Part shown: in pieces, positions 43,191 through 52,176 of the stretch | How positions within the stretch are numbered: position 1 is the stretch's first letter | Layout of the letters: the number at the start of each line of letters is the position of its first letter | Source: UKL13-2 sp044229235 | GTDB taxonomy: Bacteria > Pseudomonadota > Gammaproteobacteria > Burkholderiales > Usitatibacteraceae | Assembly (NCBI GenBank): GCA_044229235.1 | Contig: JBGATH010000023.1 | Coordinates: 8,268-72,267 of the forward strand | Direction of reading: 5' to 3' | Length of the DNA: 64,000 nt | Program-made: the position numbers and the translations under genes | Notes under the pieces: model-generated | Seen by the model: only the letters and a program-made list of their open reading frames with translations | Database searches by the model: none | Told to the model about the DNA's origin: nothing

Positions 43191-44972
43191 ATGAATACAA
43201 ATCTGCGCGCCACCATTTATTTCGCTGCCATTCTTCTCATCGCGCCGCTGCTCGCTGCGGCAAAGACACCCGCCACACCGGAAAAGCTCAACCAACTCTA
43301 CGCCGAGTATTGGGAAGAAAGCCTGCAGGCAAACCCGCTGCGCGCTACTTACATTGGCGACAATCGTTTCAATGATCGCTTCGGCCCGGTGACCTCGGCA
43401 GAGCGGCGCGAGAGCACACGGCGCATGGCTGAAAAATATCTGGTGCGCACCGCGGAGTTTGATCCCGCCGGCCTGCCCGCCGAGGATCGCATCAGCTACG
43501 ACCTGCTGCGTTACAACCTGCAGCAATCGCTGGATGCGCTGAAGTATCCCGCGCACCTGGTGCCCATCAACCAGATGTTCGGCCAGCATCTGTCGTTTGC
43601 GCAGCTCGGGTCCGGTCGCTCGGCCCAGCCGTTTCGCACCGTGAAGGATTACGACAACTGGCTCGCGCGCGCCGCTTCCTTCCCCGCCGTGATCGACGAC
43701 TGGATCGCCGACATGAAGGAAGGCATCAAGGCTGGCGTGGTGCTGCCCAAGGCGCTGGTGCGGCCGATGCTGCCGCAAGTCGAAAGCCTCGCCACCGATG
43801 ACCTCGACAAGAACATCTACATGTCGCCGGTGAAGAAATTTCCGGCCGGCGTGAGTGACGACGAGCAGAAGCGCCTGACCGCGGCATACACAAAGCTGGT
43901 GCGCGAAACCATGGCGCCGGCGCACCGCAAATTGCTGGCCTTCCTGCGCGAAACCTACCTGCCGGCCAGTCGCGACAGCGTCGGGCTTTCCGCGATCCCG
44001 GGCGGCAAGGCGTGGTACGCCTTCCAGGCGAAGAGCTCGACCACCACCGACCTCACCCCCGAGGCGATCCACCAGATCGGACTCGATGAGGTTGCCCGCA
44101 TCCGCGCATTGCTGGAAACGGCAAAAACGCGCGTGGGATTCAAAGGCACGCTCAAGGAATTCCTCGCGCACCTCAACACCGCGCCTGAATTGCGTTTCAA
44201 GACCCGCGAGGAAATCCAGGCGGCGTACGAGAGCCTGCGCCCGCGTGTGGACGCCAAGGTGCCGGCTTTTTTTGGCCGGCTGCCGAAGACGCCGTTCGAG
44301 ATTCGCCCGGTCGAGGCGTTCCGCGAAGTGGCGGCCGCGCCGGCGCAGTATTCGGGCGGCTCGGCCGATGGATCGCGGCCGGGGATCTTTTATTACAACG
44401 CGTACCAGCCGGAGACGCGCACGCGCTTCACCACCACCGCATTCTTCCTACATGAAGCCATTCCGGGACACCACTTCGAGACCAGTCTGGCGCGTGAGCA
44501 TCCTTCCTTGCCGGCGTTTCGCCGCTTCGGCGGCAGCGGTGCCTACGGCGAAGGCTGGGGCCTGTATAGCGAATTGCTTGGCGAGGAGATGGGCCTGTAC
44601 GACTCATGGCAATACGTGGGCCGCCTCACCGCCGAAATCTGGCGCGCGGTGCGGCTGGTGGTAGACACCGGCATCCATGCCAAGGGCTGGACGCGCGAGC
44701 AGGCCATCGCCTATTTCATGGACAACGTGCCGCAGGGCGAGATCGTCGCCACGCAAGAAGTGGAGCGCTACATCGGCGTGCCCGGCCAGGCGCTGAGCTA
44801 CAAGATCGGCGAGATCAAGATCCGCGAACTGCGCACCCGCGCCGAAAAAGCACTCGGCAAGAAATTCGACATCCGCGAATTCCACGACGAGATTCTCACC
44901 CACGGCTCGGTGCCGCTGGCGGTGCTGGAGGCGGCGGTGGATCGGTGGATTGCGGCGAAGGGACGCGGCTAG
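43191..44972 (+). CDS. DUF885 family exported protein, second copy
   Basis: 593 residues. Sec-type signal (FAAILLIAPLLAAAK). DUF885 body with FLHEAIPGHHFE (HExxxGHH signature), GEGWGLYSELLGEE and a conserved C-terminal LREFHDEIL-like segment (KFDIREFHDEILTHGSVPL). It is a paralogue of the Tat-exported protein at 32664 and probably a periplasmic peptidase or ester hydrolase. The start at 43191 puts the signal peptide first; the upstream in-frame extension is not signal-like. Confidence 0.85.
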   Translation: MNTNLRATIYFAAILLIAPLLAAAKTPATPEKLNQLYAEYWEESLQANPLRATYIGDNRFNDRFGPVTSAERRESTRRMAEKYLVRTAEFDPAGLPAEDRISYDLLRYNLQQSLDALKYPAHLVPINQMFGQHLSFAQLGSGRSAQPFRTVKDYDNWLARAASFPAVIDDWIADMKEGIKAGVVLPKALVRPMLPQVESLATDDLDKNIYMSPVKKFPAGVSDDEQKRLTAAYTKLVRETMAPAHRKLLAFLRETYLPASRDSVGLSAIPGGKAWYAFQAKSSTTTDLTPEAIHQIGLDEVARIRALLETAKTRVGFKGTLKEFLAHLNTAPELRFKTREEIQAAYESLRPRVDAKVPAFFGRLPKTPFEIRPVEAFREVAAAPAQYSGGSADGSRPGIFYYNAYQPETRTRFTTTAFFLHEAIPGHHFETSLAREHPSLPAFRRFGGSGAYGEGWGLYSELLGEEMGLYDSWQYVGRLTAEIWRAVRLVVDTGIHAKGWTREQAIAYFMDNVPQGEIVATQEVERYIGVPGQALSYKIGEIKIRELRTRAEKALGKKFDIREFHDEILTHGSVPLAVLEAAVDRWIAAKGRG

Positions 44973-45406
44973 CGAATCACTGCGTCGCAGGTCAAACTCC
45001 AGCGCTGGCGCGCCTCCCGGACCGAAAGTGTCTGGAGAAGCGCGCCAAATGGCGATTTGCGTGGTTCGATGCTGCCTGAAGGCCGCGCACTAATCCTCGC
45101 GGATAGTCTTCACCGTCAGCGCCGTCCAATGCGATACCGTATCTGAGCTCGCGCGAGCACGTTTCGCCGATGAGGCGCAATATCCATACGCTTTACGCGA
45201 TCAGGCACGCCGCAACATGCCGCGGCGGTGACGCGCCTGGCCCTCGCGGCGGGTATGTCGCGAGAGTCCGCGTTGCCTGAACCTGTGCCGGCGGTGAGCG
45301 GTGCAACTGCGGTTAATTTCCTTGTCATCAGGCCGTTCTAGCTTGGTGTAGCATTCCGCCGGCAGGTACTAACAATTCCAACAACGTTCTACGAGGAGGC
45401 TTCATC
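44973..45406. other. Intergenic upstream of the TonB-dependent receptor
   Basis: 434 bp. R-element copy h lies at 44993-45062. The rest holds no credible gene and no clear operator such as a Fur box. Confidence 0.5.
44993..45062 (+). repeat. R-element copy h (asymmetric type)
   Basis: CCAGCGCTGGCGCGCCT, centre CGGACCGAAAGTGTCTGG, right arm AAGCGCGCCAAATGGCGATT. It follows the DUF885 stop by about 20 bp. Confidence 0.85.
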
Positions 45407-47821
45407 ATGAAATTGCGTCCGATCACAAAAGCAGTACTGCTGGCGCTCCCTTCCAGTTTGGCGATCTGCGCGGCCAACATGGCCGGCGCCCAGCAAGCGC
45501 CGCAGCCCGCCAAGGCGGCTACCGAGCAGCCCGCCAAGGCGAGCACCGAAACCATCGAACGCATCGTCGTCACCGCGACCAAACGCGAGACTGCCTTGCG
45601 CGATGTGCCGTTCTCCATTAATGCGCAGAGCGAAGAGGACATCCGCCGTTCCGGCGCGTCCACGCTCGAGGACCTGTCGCGCAATGTCGCCGGCCTCGCT
45701 ATCCAGAATCTCGGACCGGGGCAGAGCCAGGTGTCGATCCGCGGCGTGTCTTCCGGACAGATCGTCCGCGACCAGCCGGGCGTCAAGGAACAGGTTGGCG
45801 TCTATCTCGATGAAACGGCGATTTCGATGTCGCTGTTTACGCCCGACCTCGATCTGTTTGACCTGAAGCGCGTCGAAACGCTGCGCGGCCCGCAAGGCAC
45901 GCTGTATGGCTCGGGCAACATCGGCGGCACGATTCGCTACATCACCAACGAAGCGAAGATCGGTGTCAGCGAAGGCACCGTCGAAGCCAACATGAACAAG
46001 ATTGCCGACGGCGGCAACGGCGGCGCCTTGAAGGCCGCCATCAATGTACCCATGAGCGATACCGCGGCCATGCGCGTGGTTGGTTACTACACCAAGTTTG
46101 GCGGCTGGATCGACGCCCTCGGCCCCGGCGGCGGCAAGGACGTCAACGAGGGCGAACGCATTGGTGGCCGCTTGAGCTTCACGTTCAAGCCGACCCGCGA
46201 TGTGACGATTACGCCACGGGTGATTTCGCAGAAGGTGACGGCCGACGGTTTCAACCGCCAGGAGGCATTCAACCTTTATGCCAACCGGTTTACCACCACG
46301 GTGCCGGCAGTGAATTTCCAGGATCGCCAGCAATACCTGTTGCAACGCGAAAACTTTGAGGACAAAACCACGATCGCCGACGCGACAATCAAGGTCGGCT
46401 TCGGCAGTTTTGACCTGAACTCGGTTACCACCCATACCGATCGCGACATCCTGGTGAGCCGTGATGCCAGCGCGTTGAGCGGCTCGGTGTCGGTAGATCT
46501 CGGCTTTCCGAGCGCCGGCGTGCTGCTGCCTTCGCGCCTTAACGACACCACCAAGTTCAAGGGCTTCACGCAGGAACTGCGCTTGAGTTCCACCGACAAG
46601 GGTCCGCTGCAATGGCTGGTTGGTGTCTTCTATTCCGACTCCGACCGCAAATACGCCCAGCGTCTGCCCACTCCCGGCTACGACGTGTTTACCAACGCGC
46701 GCTTCGGTGCCGGCACGGCGGCTGCCGTGGCCAACGGCTTCCCGCTGGATTCGCCCTACAACGCCGACATTCCGTACAACCTGAAGCAGACTGCGGTATT
46801 CGGCGAAATGAGCTATGAAGTGACCAAGCAGCTCACCGCCACGGTCGGCGGGCGCTTCTACGATTACAAGGAAGAGCGCACCTTCAAGTCGGGCGGCTTG
46901 TTCTCCGACGGCAATAACAACTTCGACAAAACGAAATCGGACGGCTTCAATCCGCGCGCGCTGCTTGCGTTCAAGGCCTCGGACAGCGTGACCTTCAATG
47001 CACAGGCGTCAAAAGGCTTCCGCCTTGGCGGCGTGAATGATCCGCTGAACGTGCCGCTGTGCACGGCGCAGGATCGCGCCATCTTCGGCGGCTACCAGCG
47101 CTTCGGCGACGAATCGCTGTGGAACTACGAAGTCGGCATGAAGATGCAGCAGCGCGGGCTGAGCTTCAACGCGGCCGCGTTCTATACCCGGATGAAGGAT
47201 CTGCAGGTCACGCTGGATGCCGGCTCGTGCTCGTCGCGGGTGGTGTTCAATGTGCCGAAGGCGCATTCGTCGGGCATCGAACTGGAAATGACGGCGCGGC
47301 CGACCGACAACCTCGAGCTGTCGCTGTCCGGCGCCGCGGTGAATGCGGTGTTCGATTCGACCGTCCGGGACGGCAGCGGGGCCGTGCTCGGCGGCATTCG
47401 CGAAGGCAACCGCCTGCCATCGGTGCCGAAGGTTGCGCTCACCGCCAGCTTTACCTACAACTTCAGCCTGGCCGGACGCGAGTCGTATATCAGTGCCTCG
47501 GCACAACACGTGGGCAGCCGCTTCACGCAGCCCTCGGACCAGGAAAACAACCCGCGCACCTTTACGCATGGATTGCCTTTCCTCGGTGCACCGGCGAATG
47601 CGGCGACCACGCTCAATCTCGAACTGCCCAGCTACAACCTGGTTAACCTCAGTGCGGGAATGGACTTCGAGCGCGGGCTATCGGCCATGGTCTACGTCAA
47701 CAACCTCACCGACGAGAAGGCGCTGCTCTCCTTCGACCGGGAACGCGGTGGCCGCGCGCGTCTCGGCTTCGCCACCAACCAGCCGCGCACCATCGGCGTG
47801 ACGATTCGCAAGACGTTCTAA
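45407..47821 (+). CDS. TonB-dependent outer-membrane receptor
   Basis: 804 residues. Signal peptide ending GAQQA, TonB box ERIVVTATKRE (~47-57), plug domain (DVPFSINAQS, LETLRGPQGTLYGSGNIGG as VETLRGPQGTLYG) and a 22-strand-type barrel ending in a C-terminal aromatic (TIRKTF). It imports a ligand across the outer membrane using TonB energy. Sequence alone does not show whether this is a siderophore, a saccharide or another compound; no transport operon is adjacent. GAGGAGG precedes the ATG. A strong terminator follows. Confidence 0.9.
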   Translation: MKLRPITKAVLLALPSSLAICAANMAGAQQAPQPAKAATEQPAKASTETIERIVVTATKRETALRDVPFSINAQSEEDIRRSGASTLEDLSRNVAGLAIQNLGPGQSQVSIRGVSSGQIVRDQPGVKEQVGVYLDETAISMSLFTPDLDLFDLKRVETLRGPQGTLYGSGNIGGTIRYITNEAKIGVSEGTVEANMNKIADGGNGGALKAAINVPMSDTAAMRVVGYYTKFGGWIDALGPGGGKDVNEGERIGGRLSFTFKPTRDVTITPRVISQKVTADGFNRQEAFNLYANRFTTTVPAVNFQDRQQYLLQRENFEDKTTIADATIKVGFGSFDLNSVTTHTDRDILVSRDASALSGSVSVDLGFPSAGVLLPSRLNDTTKFKGFTQELRLSSTDKGPLQWLVGVFYSDSDRKYAQRLPTPGYDVFTNARFGAGTAAAVANGFPLDSPYNADIPYNLKQTAVFGEMSYEVTKQLTATVGGRFYDYKEERTFKSGGLFSDGNNNFDKTKSDGFNPRALLAFKASDSVTFNAQASKGFRLGGVNDPLNVPLCTAQDRAIFGGYQRFGDESLWNYEVGMKMQQRGLSFNAAAFYTRMKDLQVTLDAGSCSSRVVFNVPKAHSSGIELEMTARPTDNLELSLSGAAVNAVFDSTVRDGSGAVLGGIREGNRLPSVPKVALTASFTYNFSLAGRESYISASAQHVGSRFTQPSDQENNPRTFTHGLPFLGAPANAATTLNLELPSYNLVNLSAGMDFERGLSAMVYVNNLTDEKALLSFDRERGGRARLGFATNQPRTIGVTIRKTF

Positions 47822-47840
47822 AGCGATATCGCTCAAAGGC

Positions 47841-47871
47841 GCCGCGGGTCTTTACCCGCGGCGTTTTTTTT
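47841..47871 (+). terminator. Rho-independent terminator
   Basis: GCCGCGGGT, loop CTTT, ACCCGCGGC, then G and eight T. It lies 20 bp after the TonB-dependent receptor stop. Confidence 0.9.
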
Positions 47872-47967
47872 TCGTTCATCCCTGATGCAAACACATGTCA
47901 AAGCGCGCCAAGTGGCGCGAAGCGCACTGATTTGTGCCGGGAAACAGGAGGGCGGTAAGCTGCGCGG

Positions 47968-48699
47968 ATGGAAACCACCCGTCCACGCCAATCCGTCCGC
48001 AAACTGCGTGGCGCGCTGTGCCTGTTATTGCCGTTCGTGCTCACCACCGCCGGCGCCCTGACGCTGGATGTGAAAGCGGTCAAACTGAGCGCGGAACAGC
48101 ATGCCGCGCTGAAGCGTTACGCGGCCGAAGCATTGCCGACGCGCACCTTTGATTGGAAAACCCTCGTGGCAAGCGTGACATCGGAGCGCGGCCGGCGCCA
48201 GCCGCTGCTGGTCACACTGGCAACTGTGCCGGCGTTGAGCGCGGCGGGTGTGTGCCGAAGTGAAGAGCACCATTTCCATCTGAAGGCCGCAGGCGGCAAA
48301 CGCAACGGCGGCTGGCAAACCAACGAGGACCTGACCAGATTTCAGGCATGGATGCCGCAAGGCGAGGACTGTAGCGATGCCTCCGCTGCCGTCGACGTCG
48401 GTCCGGGCATCGCGGATGCGGACTTCGCGTTCATTGATCGGCAGAAGGACACGTTGCGCAGTCGTGGGGCCGGCGTCATCGGCGGCAGCGATTGCGCCCG
48501 TGTGCGGTTTTGCGCCGTGACGCTGCGCCGCATCAGCCGCGAAATTCAGGAGAGCGCCTCGCGTCCCGCGCGCACTCTGACCAAGCTTACCTACTCACCA
48601 GTGAAGCCGGGCCCGGCGTGCCTGTATGTGATGGAGGTTTCCTTTGTCGGTCCGCTGCATGACCTGGTGCCGCTGGGCGCGAGTTGTCCGTTGCCGTAA
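47968..48699 (+). CDS. Secreted hypothetical protein
   Basis: 243 residues. A basic N-terminus with a hydrophobic signal (GALCLLLPFVLTTAGALTL). The mature part has no recognised domain; it has several cysteines (CRSEEHHFHL, EDCSDAS, GSDCARVRFCAV, PACLYVMEV, ASCPLP) suggesting disulfides in the periplasm. AGGAGGG lies ~17 bases upstream of the ATG, rather far. A start a few codons later is possible. Function unknown. Confidence 0.6.
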   Translation: METTRPRQSVRKLRGALCLLLPFVLTTAGALTLDVKAVKLSAEQHAALKRYAAEALPTRTFDWKTLVASVTSERGRRQPLLVTLATVPALSAAGVCRSEEHHFHLKAAGGKRNGGWQTNEDLTRFQAWMPQGEDCSDASAAVDVGPGIADADFAFIDRQKDTLRSRGAGVIGGSDCARVRFCAVTLRRISREIQESASRPARTLTKLTYSPVKPGPACLYVMEVSFVGPLHDLVPLGASCPLP

Positions 48700-48848
48700 G
48701 CTTGCGAATCGGTGTAACTTGGTTCGGTGCGACGAAAGAGGCGGCAGGCGTTCGCTGTGTGTTCGCACCTCAAGAAAATCAACCCACGCTTCTCCGTTGG
48801 TCGATACGCAAGGCCCCGCCACGGCGCGGCAGAAAGGCTAAAGCCGCT

Positions 48849-49274
48849 GTGAACGTCCAGGCCCAAATAAAAAAATACATCGCCAGCCAACCCGCACCAA
48901 AATCGGCGGACATGCAGGCGCTGGATGGCATCATTCAACGCGTCATGCCGGCGTGCAAATTGTGGTTTGTGGATGGCAAGAACAGTGAGGGCAAGATGGT
49001 TTGCAATCCGAATATCGGCTATGGACTTCAAACCCTGAAATACGCCGATGGAACCACCAAAGAGTTCTATCAGATCGGCATGAGCGCCAACACCGCCGGC
49101 ATCTCTGTCTACATCCTGGGTATTGAAGACAAGACCTACATGGTGCGAACCTATGGAAAGAAAATCGGCAAGGCGAGCCTCACCGGCTATTGCATCAAAT
49201 TCAAAGCGCTGAAAGACATCAACACGGATGTTCTGGAAGCGGCCATCCGCGATGGGGTTCAGAATCAGGTTTAG
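48849..49274 (+). CDS. DUF1801-family protein
   Basis: 141 residues from a proposed GTG start. Opening helix IKKYIASQPAPKSADMQALDGIIQRVMP, core GYGLQTLKYADGTTKEFYQIGMS and ISVYILGIEDKTYM, closing LEAAIRDGV: the DUF1801 pattern. A second DUF1801 protein is at 29427. The start is uncertain because no strong RBS precedes the GTG and the upstream frame stays open. Confidence 0.65.
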   Translation: MNVQAQIKKYIASQPAPKSADMQALDGIIQRVMPACKLWFVDGKNSEGKMVCNPNIGYGLQTLKYADGTTKEFYQIGMSANTAGISVYILGIEDKTYMVRTYGKKIGKASLTGYCIKFKALKDINTDVLEAAIRDGVQNQV

Positions 49275-49493
49275 CGGCGTGGCACGATGCTGTTGCGGGG
49301 CCAGACCTGAACTCGATGCTCTGGAGGATTGGGCTTGAGTGGTTGACGGAGCAAACTCGATATTGCCGAGACGGCCAATGCAATGCGCCCGGCCCTTGTG
49401 TTTCCATTTTGTTTCCTTTGTACTTCCCTTCTACTTTCCGCGGACTTCGCTTGTCATTCCGCACGTGTCCGACTTCGCCCAAGGAGAATTCAC

Positions 49494-50009
49494 ATGAACG
49501 CATCGACCCTCAAGCTTGATTTCGTCAGCAGGCTCGCCGCCGCATTGGCCTCAATTGCGATGTTCACCGTGACCGGCACGGCGACGGCGCAATCCACTTC
49601 GGCCAGCGAGAAGAAGACCATGGACCTCGGCAATTTTTCCGTCAGCCTGACCGTCAAGGACATCAAGGCCTCCATGGCGTTTTACGAGAAGCTCGACTTC
49701 AAGGTGGTTGCCGGCAAACTCGAACAGAAATGGATCGTCCTGCAGAACGGCAACGCAAGGATCGGGCTGTTCCAGGGGATGTTCGACAAAAACCTCATGA
49801 CCTTCAACCCGGGGTGGAACGCGAACAAGGAGACCCTGAAGGATTTCCAGGATGTGCGCGAAATTCAGCGCACCCTGAAAGCGCGCGGCATTACCACGAT
49901 CGCGCCTGAGGCGGACGAGAAGACCGAGGGGCCGGCGTTCTTCAAGGTGGTCGACCCCGATGGCAACGCACTGCTGTTCGACCAGCACGTTCCCAGCCCG
50001 AAGCGCTAG
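49494..50009 (+). CDS. Exported VOC protein
   Basis: 171 residues. A signal peptide (~1-35, ending TATAQ) before a VOC domain: SLTVKDIKASMAFYEKLDF opening and FFKVVDPDGNALLF closing. Exported VOC proteins are less common than cytosolic ones. AAGGAG lies 7 bases before ATG at 49494. Substrate unknown. Confidence 0.8.
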   Translation: MNASTLKLDFVSRLAAALASIAMFTVTGTATAQSTSASEKKTMDLGNFSVSLTVKDIKASMAFYEKLDFKVVAGKLEQKWIVLQNGNARIGLFQGMFDKNLMTFNPGWNANKETLKDFQDVREIQRTLKARGITTIAPEADEKTEGPAFFKVVDPDGNALLFDQHVPSPKR

Positions 50010-50055
50010 CGATCCGCCTGAGGTAGCGAAGGATCAGGGCGAACGGAAATGCGGT

Positions 50056-50222
50056 TTCTATTGATCCGGCAATTGAACATGTTGAAGAAGACCCGAACAG
50101 GTTCCTTCCCCGGCATAGGCCGGGGGCCAATTTCGCGTTACCACTTGAGGCAACTTGGGCCCCGGCCTACGCCGGGGAAGGTCAACCCCCTTTCGACCCA
50201 TTTAGCCGCCGGACCAATAGAA
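50056..50222 (+). repeat. MITE-like inverted-repeat element, copy C
   Basis: Termini TTCTATTGATCCGGC and GCCGGACCAATAGAA. Inner arms TTCCCCGGCATAGGCCGGGG and a mirrored CCCCGGCCTACGCCGGGGAA show compensating changes relative to copy B (GAAGG versus ATAGG, and CTTCG versus CTACG). Confidence 0.85.
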
Positions 50223-50234
50223 GTTCCTGATCGT

Positions 50235-50302
50235 TAAACGCAAGCACTGGCGCGGCTCCCAGGTCAAAAGTGGCTGGAGAGCCCCGTCAAATGGCGTTGT
50301 GC
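50235..50302 (+). repeat. R-element copy i (asymmetric type)
   Basis: CAAGCACTGGCGCGGCT, centre AGGTCAAAAGTGGCTGG, right arm partly degraded (GCCCCGTCAAATGGCG). It starts 12 bp after MITE-like copy C. Confidence 0.75.
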
Positions 50303-50324
50303 AATGTGGAATGCCGGGTGAAGA

Positions 50325-50858
50325 ATGATGGCTAATTGCCTTGATAGTTTTCCGTGCGACCGCGCACATCCAGGTGCGGCAGCGCTGGTTTTGCTCGCGG
50401 GACTCATCGCCGCTTGCGGCACCGGCGAGTCACCGGCTTTCCAGTCCTACAAGGCCTTTGTCAACGCGGTCGTCCGCGGCGACTGCGACACGCTTTACGG
50501 GCTCGCGGAACAGGACGCCATCGCGTTCGTCGACGAACAGTGCAAGCGGCGCACAATGACCGTCATGGGCCAGACCGTTGACCTGGGGTCAGTCGCCTCC
50601 AACGTGGCGGGCATTCGGCCGAGTTCTACCCCATTCAATGATCCCATTTCCCTGGAGCGGACCATCGAGTCCGAAACCAGATCGGCCGACAGGAATACGG
50701 TGGACCTGATCGTTCTCGAGAAATCCTTTCAACGCAAAGGCAGCGTTCGGGAGCCGACCTGGCTGCGGCGGCACACCGTCAGGGTCGAATTGCGCAATGG
50801 AAAATGGAAGCTGACGCGCTTCAACGAGGCGATCCTGCAGAAATTTGACGGGGGATAG
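50325..50858 (+). CDS. Hypothetical lipoprotein
   Basis: 177 residues. Signal ends at lipobox IAAC (Cys ~31). The mature part (SYKAFVNAVVRGDCDTLYGLAEQDAIAFV and LRRHTVRVELRNGKWKLTRFNE) has the helix-then-strand pattern of NTF2-like/DUF4878-type domains. Function unknown. Two ATGs are in tandem at the start. Confidence 0.7.
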   Translation: MMANCLDSFPCDRAHPGAAALVLLAGLIAACGTGESPAFQSYKAFVNAVVRGDCDTLYGLAEQDAIAFVDEQCKRRTMTVMGQTVDLGSVASNVAGIRPSSTPFNDPISLERTIESETRSADRNTVDLIVLEKSFQRKGSVREPTWLRRHTVRVELRNGKWKLTRFNEAILQKFDGG

Positions 50859-50912
50859 GCCGCGCGGCCGTTGGTCGATCGTCGCCGGGCTGCGATTGCG
50901 CGCAGGACCACT

Positions 50913-51203
50913 TCAATCCGCTCTGCGCCCGTGCAATCGCTGGTGTACGCGCCACCAAATCCAGTCCGCAGGCGTGAACATGCGGATGCGCATGTCGATG
51001 GCGGCATCAAACCAGAACGGTTCCGCCGTGCCGGAGCCGTCGCAAGCCACGCAACCGGGATGGGATGCGCGCGCCTCGCGGGTGATGCGGGCCTTTTCTT
51101 CGTAAAAGCAATCCAGGCACAGCCCCGACGTCTTGGCCGCGGTCGAGGGCAGAACCGATTTGCTGCACAGGCGGCAGGGCAGGGTGGTGTGGGTGGCCGT
51201 CAC
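50913..51203 (-). CDS. Small zinc-ribbon-like protein
   Basis: 96 residues from a GTG. Three CxxC pairs (CRLC, CLDC, CVAC) suggest bound zinc; CVACDGSG resembles a half zinc finger. The C-terminus is aromatic and basic (WIWWRVHQRLHGRR). The RBS is weak and there is no ATG, so the start and even the gene are uncertain, but the cysteine pairs are unlikely by chance. Confidence 0.45.
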   Translation of the reverse strand: MTATHTTLPCRLCSKSVLPSTAAKTSGLCLDCFYEEKARITREARASHPGCVACDGSGTAEPFWFDAAIDMRIRMFTPADWIWWRVHQRLHGRRAD

Positions 51204-51446
51204 GTTGGCTTATTGCGGCAGGTGCGCTTTCGTCAGGATATATCGAGTGCGACTTTTGCGGAGCCGGGTGGATGGTGGGATTAGTAGTCGGGCGGATCGT
51301 GTCTGGGTGTTCTGATTTCGAGAGCGACCGCCCATGCCACGAACAACTGCCTGCCCGGCAGCTTTGATTTCTGCCGCGACACCGCCTTTGCATGACCAGA
51401 AAGGTGTCAAACTCCTCACTGCTTTCAATCGCGGACAAAGCCGATC

Positions 51447-52097
51447 ATGCAACCGACCGTTGGCGGTTCAACAGCAATGAAGTCGTGGTGGCTTTCCCCG
51501 GGGGGACTGCTGCTTATGGCAGGCGCGGTTTCCAGTGCCTGCGCGTGGCTGCTGATCGCCGGGCCCGTTGCGACGTTTGGCAATATCGAAAAGCACGTCG
51601 GACACTTTGGGCTGGTATATGTGCATATGCTGGGCGGCAGCATCATGCTGTTTTGCGGCACGCTCAACCTCTACATCGGCCTTACGCGCAGGCACTTCAA
51701 GTATCACCGGCTGGTGGGCCGGGTGTATCTGATCGGCGGATCGATCGGCGCCCTCATCGCCATCGTCATTGCCCTGGGGCCGGCGCACAAGAAGGACGGC
51801 ACCGTCATTCTCACCAACGTAAGCACCTCGCTGACGGCGCTGGCGATCGCCTGGTTGGCCGCCGCCGCGATGGCCTGGCGGGCGGCACGCAACAAGCGCA
51901 TCGACTCCCATCGCGATTGGGTCATCCGCAGCTACGTGCTTGCCTGGGCGTTTGTGTTTTGCCGGCTTGTCAGCCGTGTGCCGGAAGTGGGCGGCCTGGG
52001 TGATGGGCAAGCATTCATCTGGCTGTCTTGGGTAGGACCGCTGATTGTTTGCGAACTGGCCTTGCAGTGGCGCGCAGGCGCAAAGGCGAGGCCGTAG
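51447..52097 (+). CDS. DUF2306-like integral membrane protein
   Basis: 216 residues, about six membrane helices. Motifs of the DUF2306 family: HFGLVYVHMLGGSIMLFCGTLNL, HRLVGRVYLIGG, and IDSHRDWVIRSYVLAWAFV (conserved His/Arg in the membrane). Function unknown; possibly electron transfer or small-molecule related. An ATG ten codons later is an alternative start. Confidence 0.75.
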   Translation: MQPTVGGSTAMKSWWLSPGGLLLMAGAVSSACAWLLIAGPVATFGNIEKHVGHFGLVYVHMLGGSIMLFCGTLNLYIGLTRRHFKYHRLVGRVYLIGGSIGALIAIVIALGPAHKKDGTVILTNVSTSLTALAIAWLAAAAMAWRAARNKRIDSHRDWVIRSYVLAWAFVFCRLVSRVPEVGGLGDGQAFIWLSWVGPLIVCELALQWRAGAKARP

Positions 52098-52176
52098 CGG
52101 CACTTCAGCTTGCCGGGAACTTCCACCCCTGTATGACGCACCAATGGTGCGATTAACGATAGAAGCGGTGGAACGC

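Larger units (their letters stand above)
50010..50324. other. Intergenic with MITE-like copy C and R-element
   Basis: 315 bp, nearly all occupied by repeat copies at 50056-50222 and 50235-50302. Confidence 0.8.
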
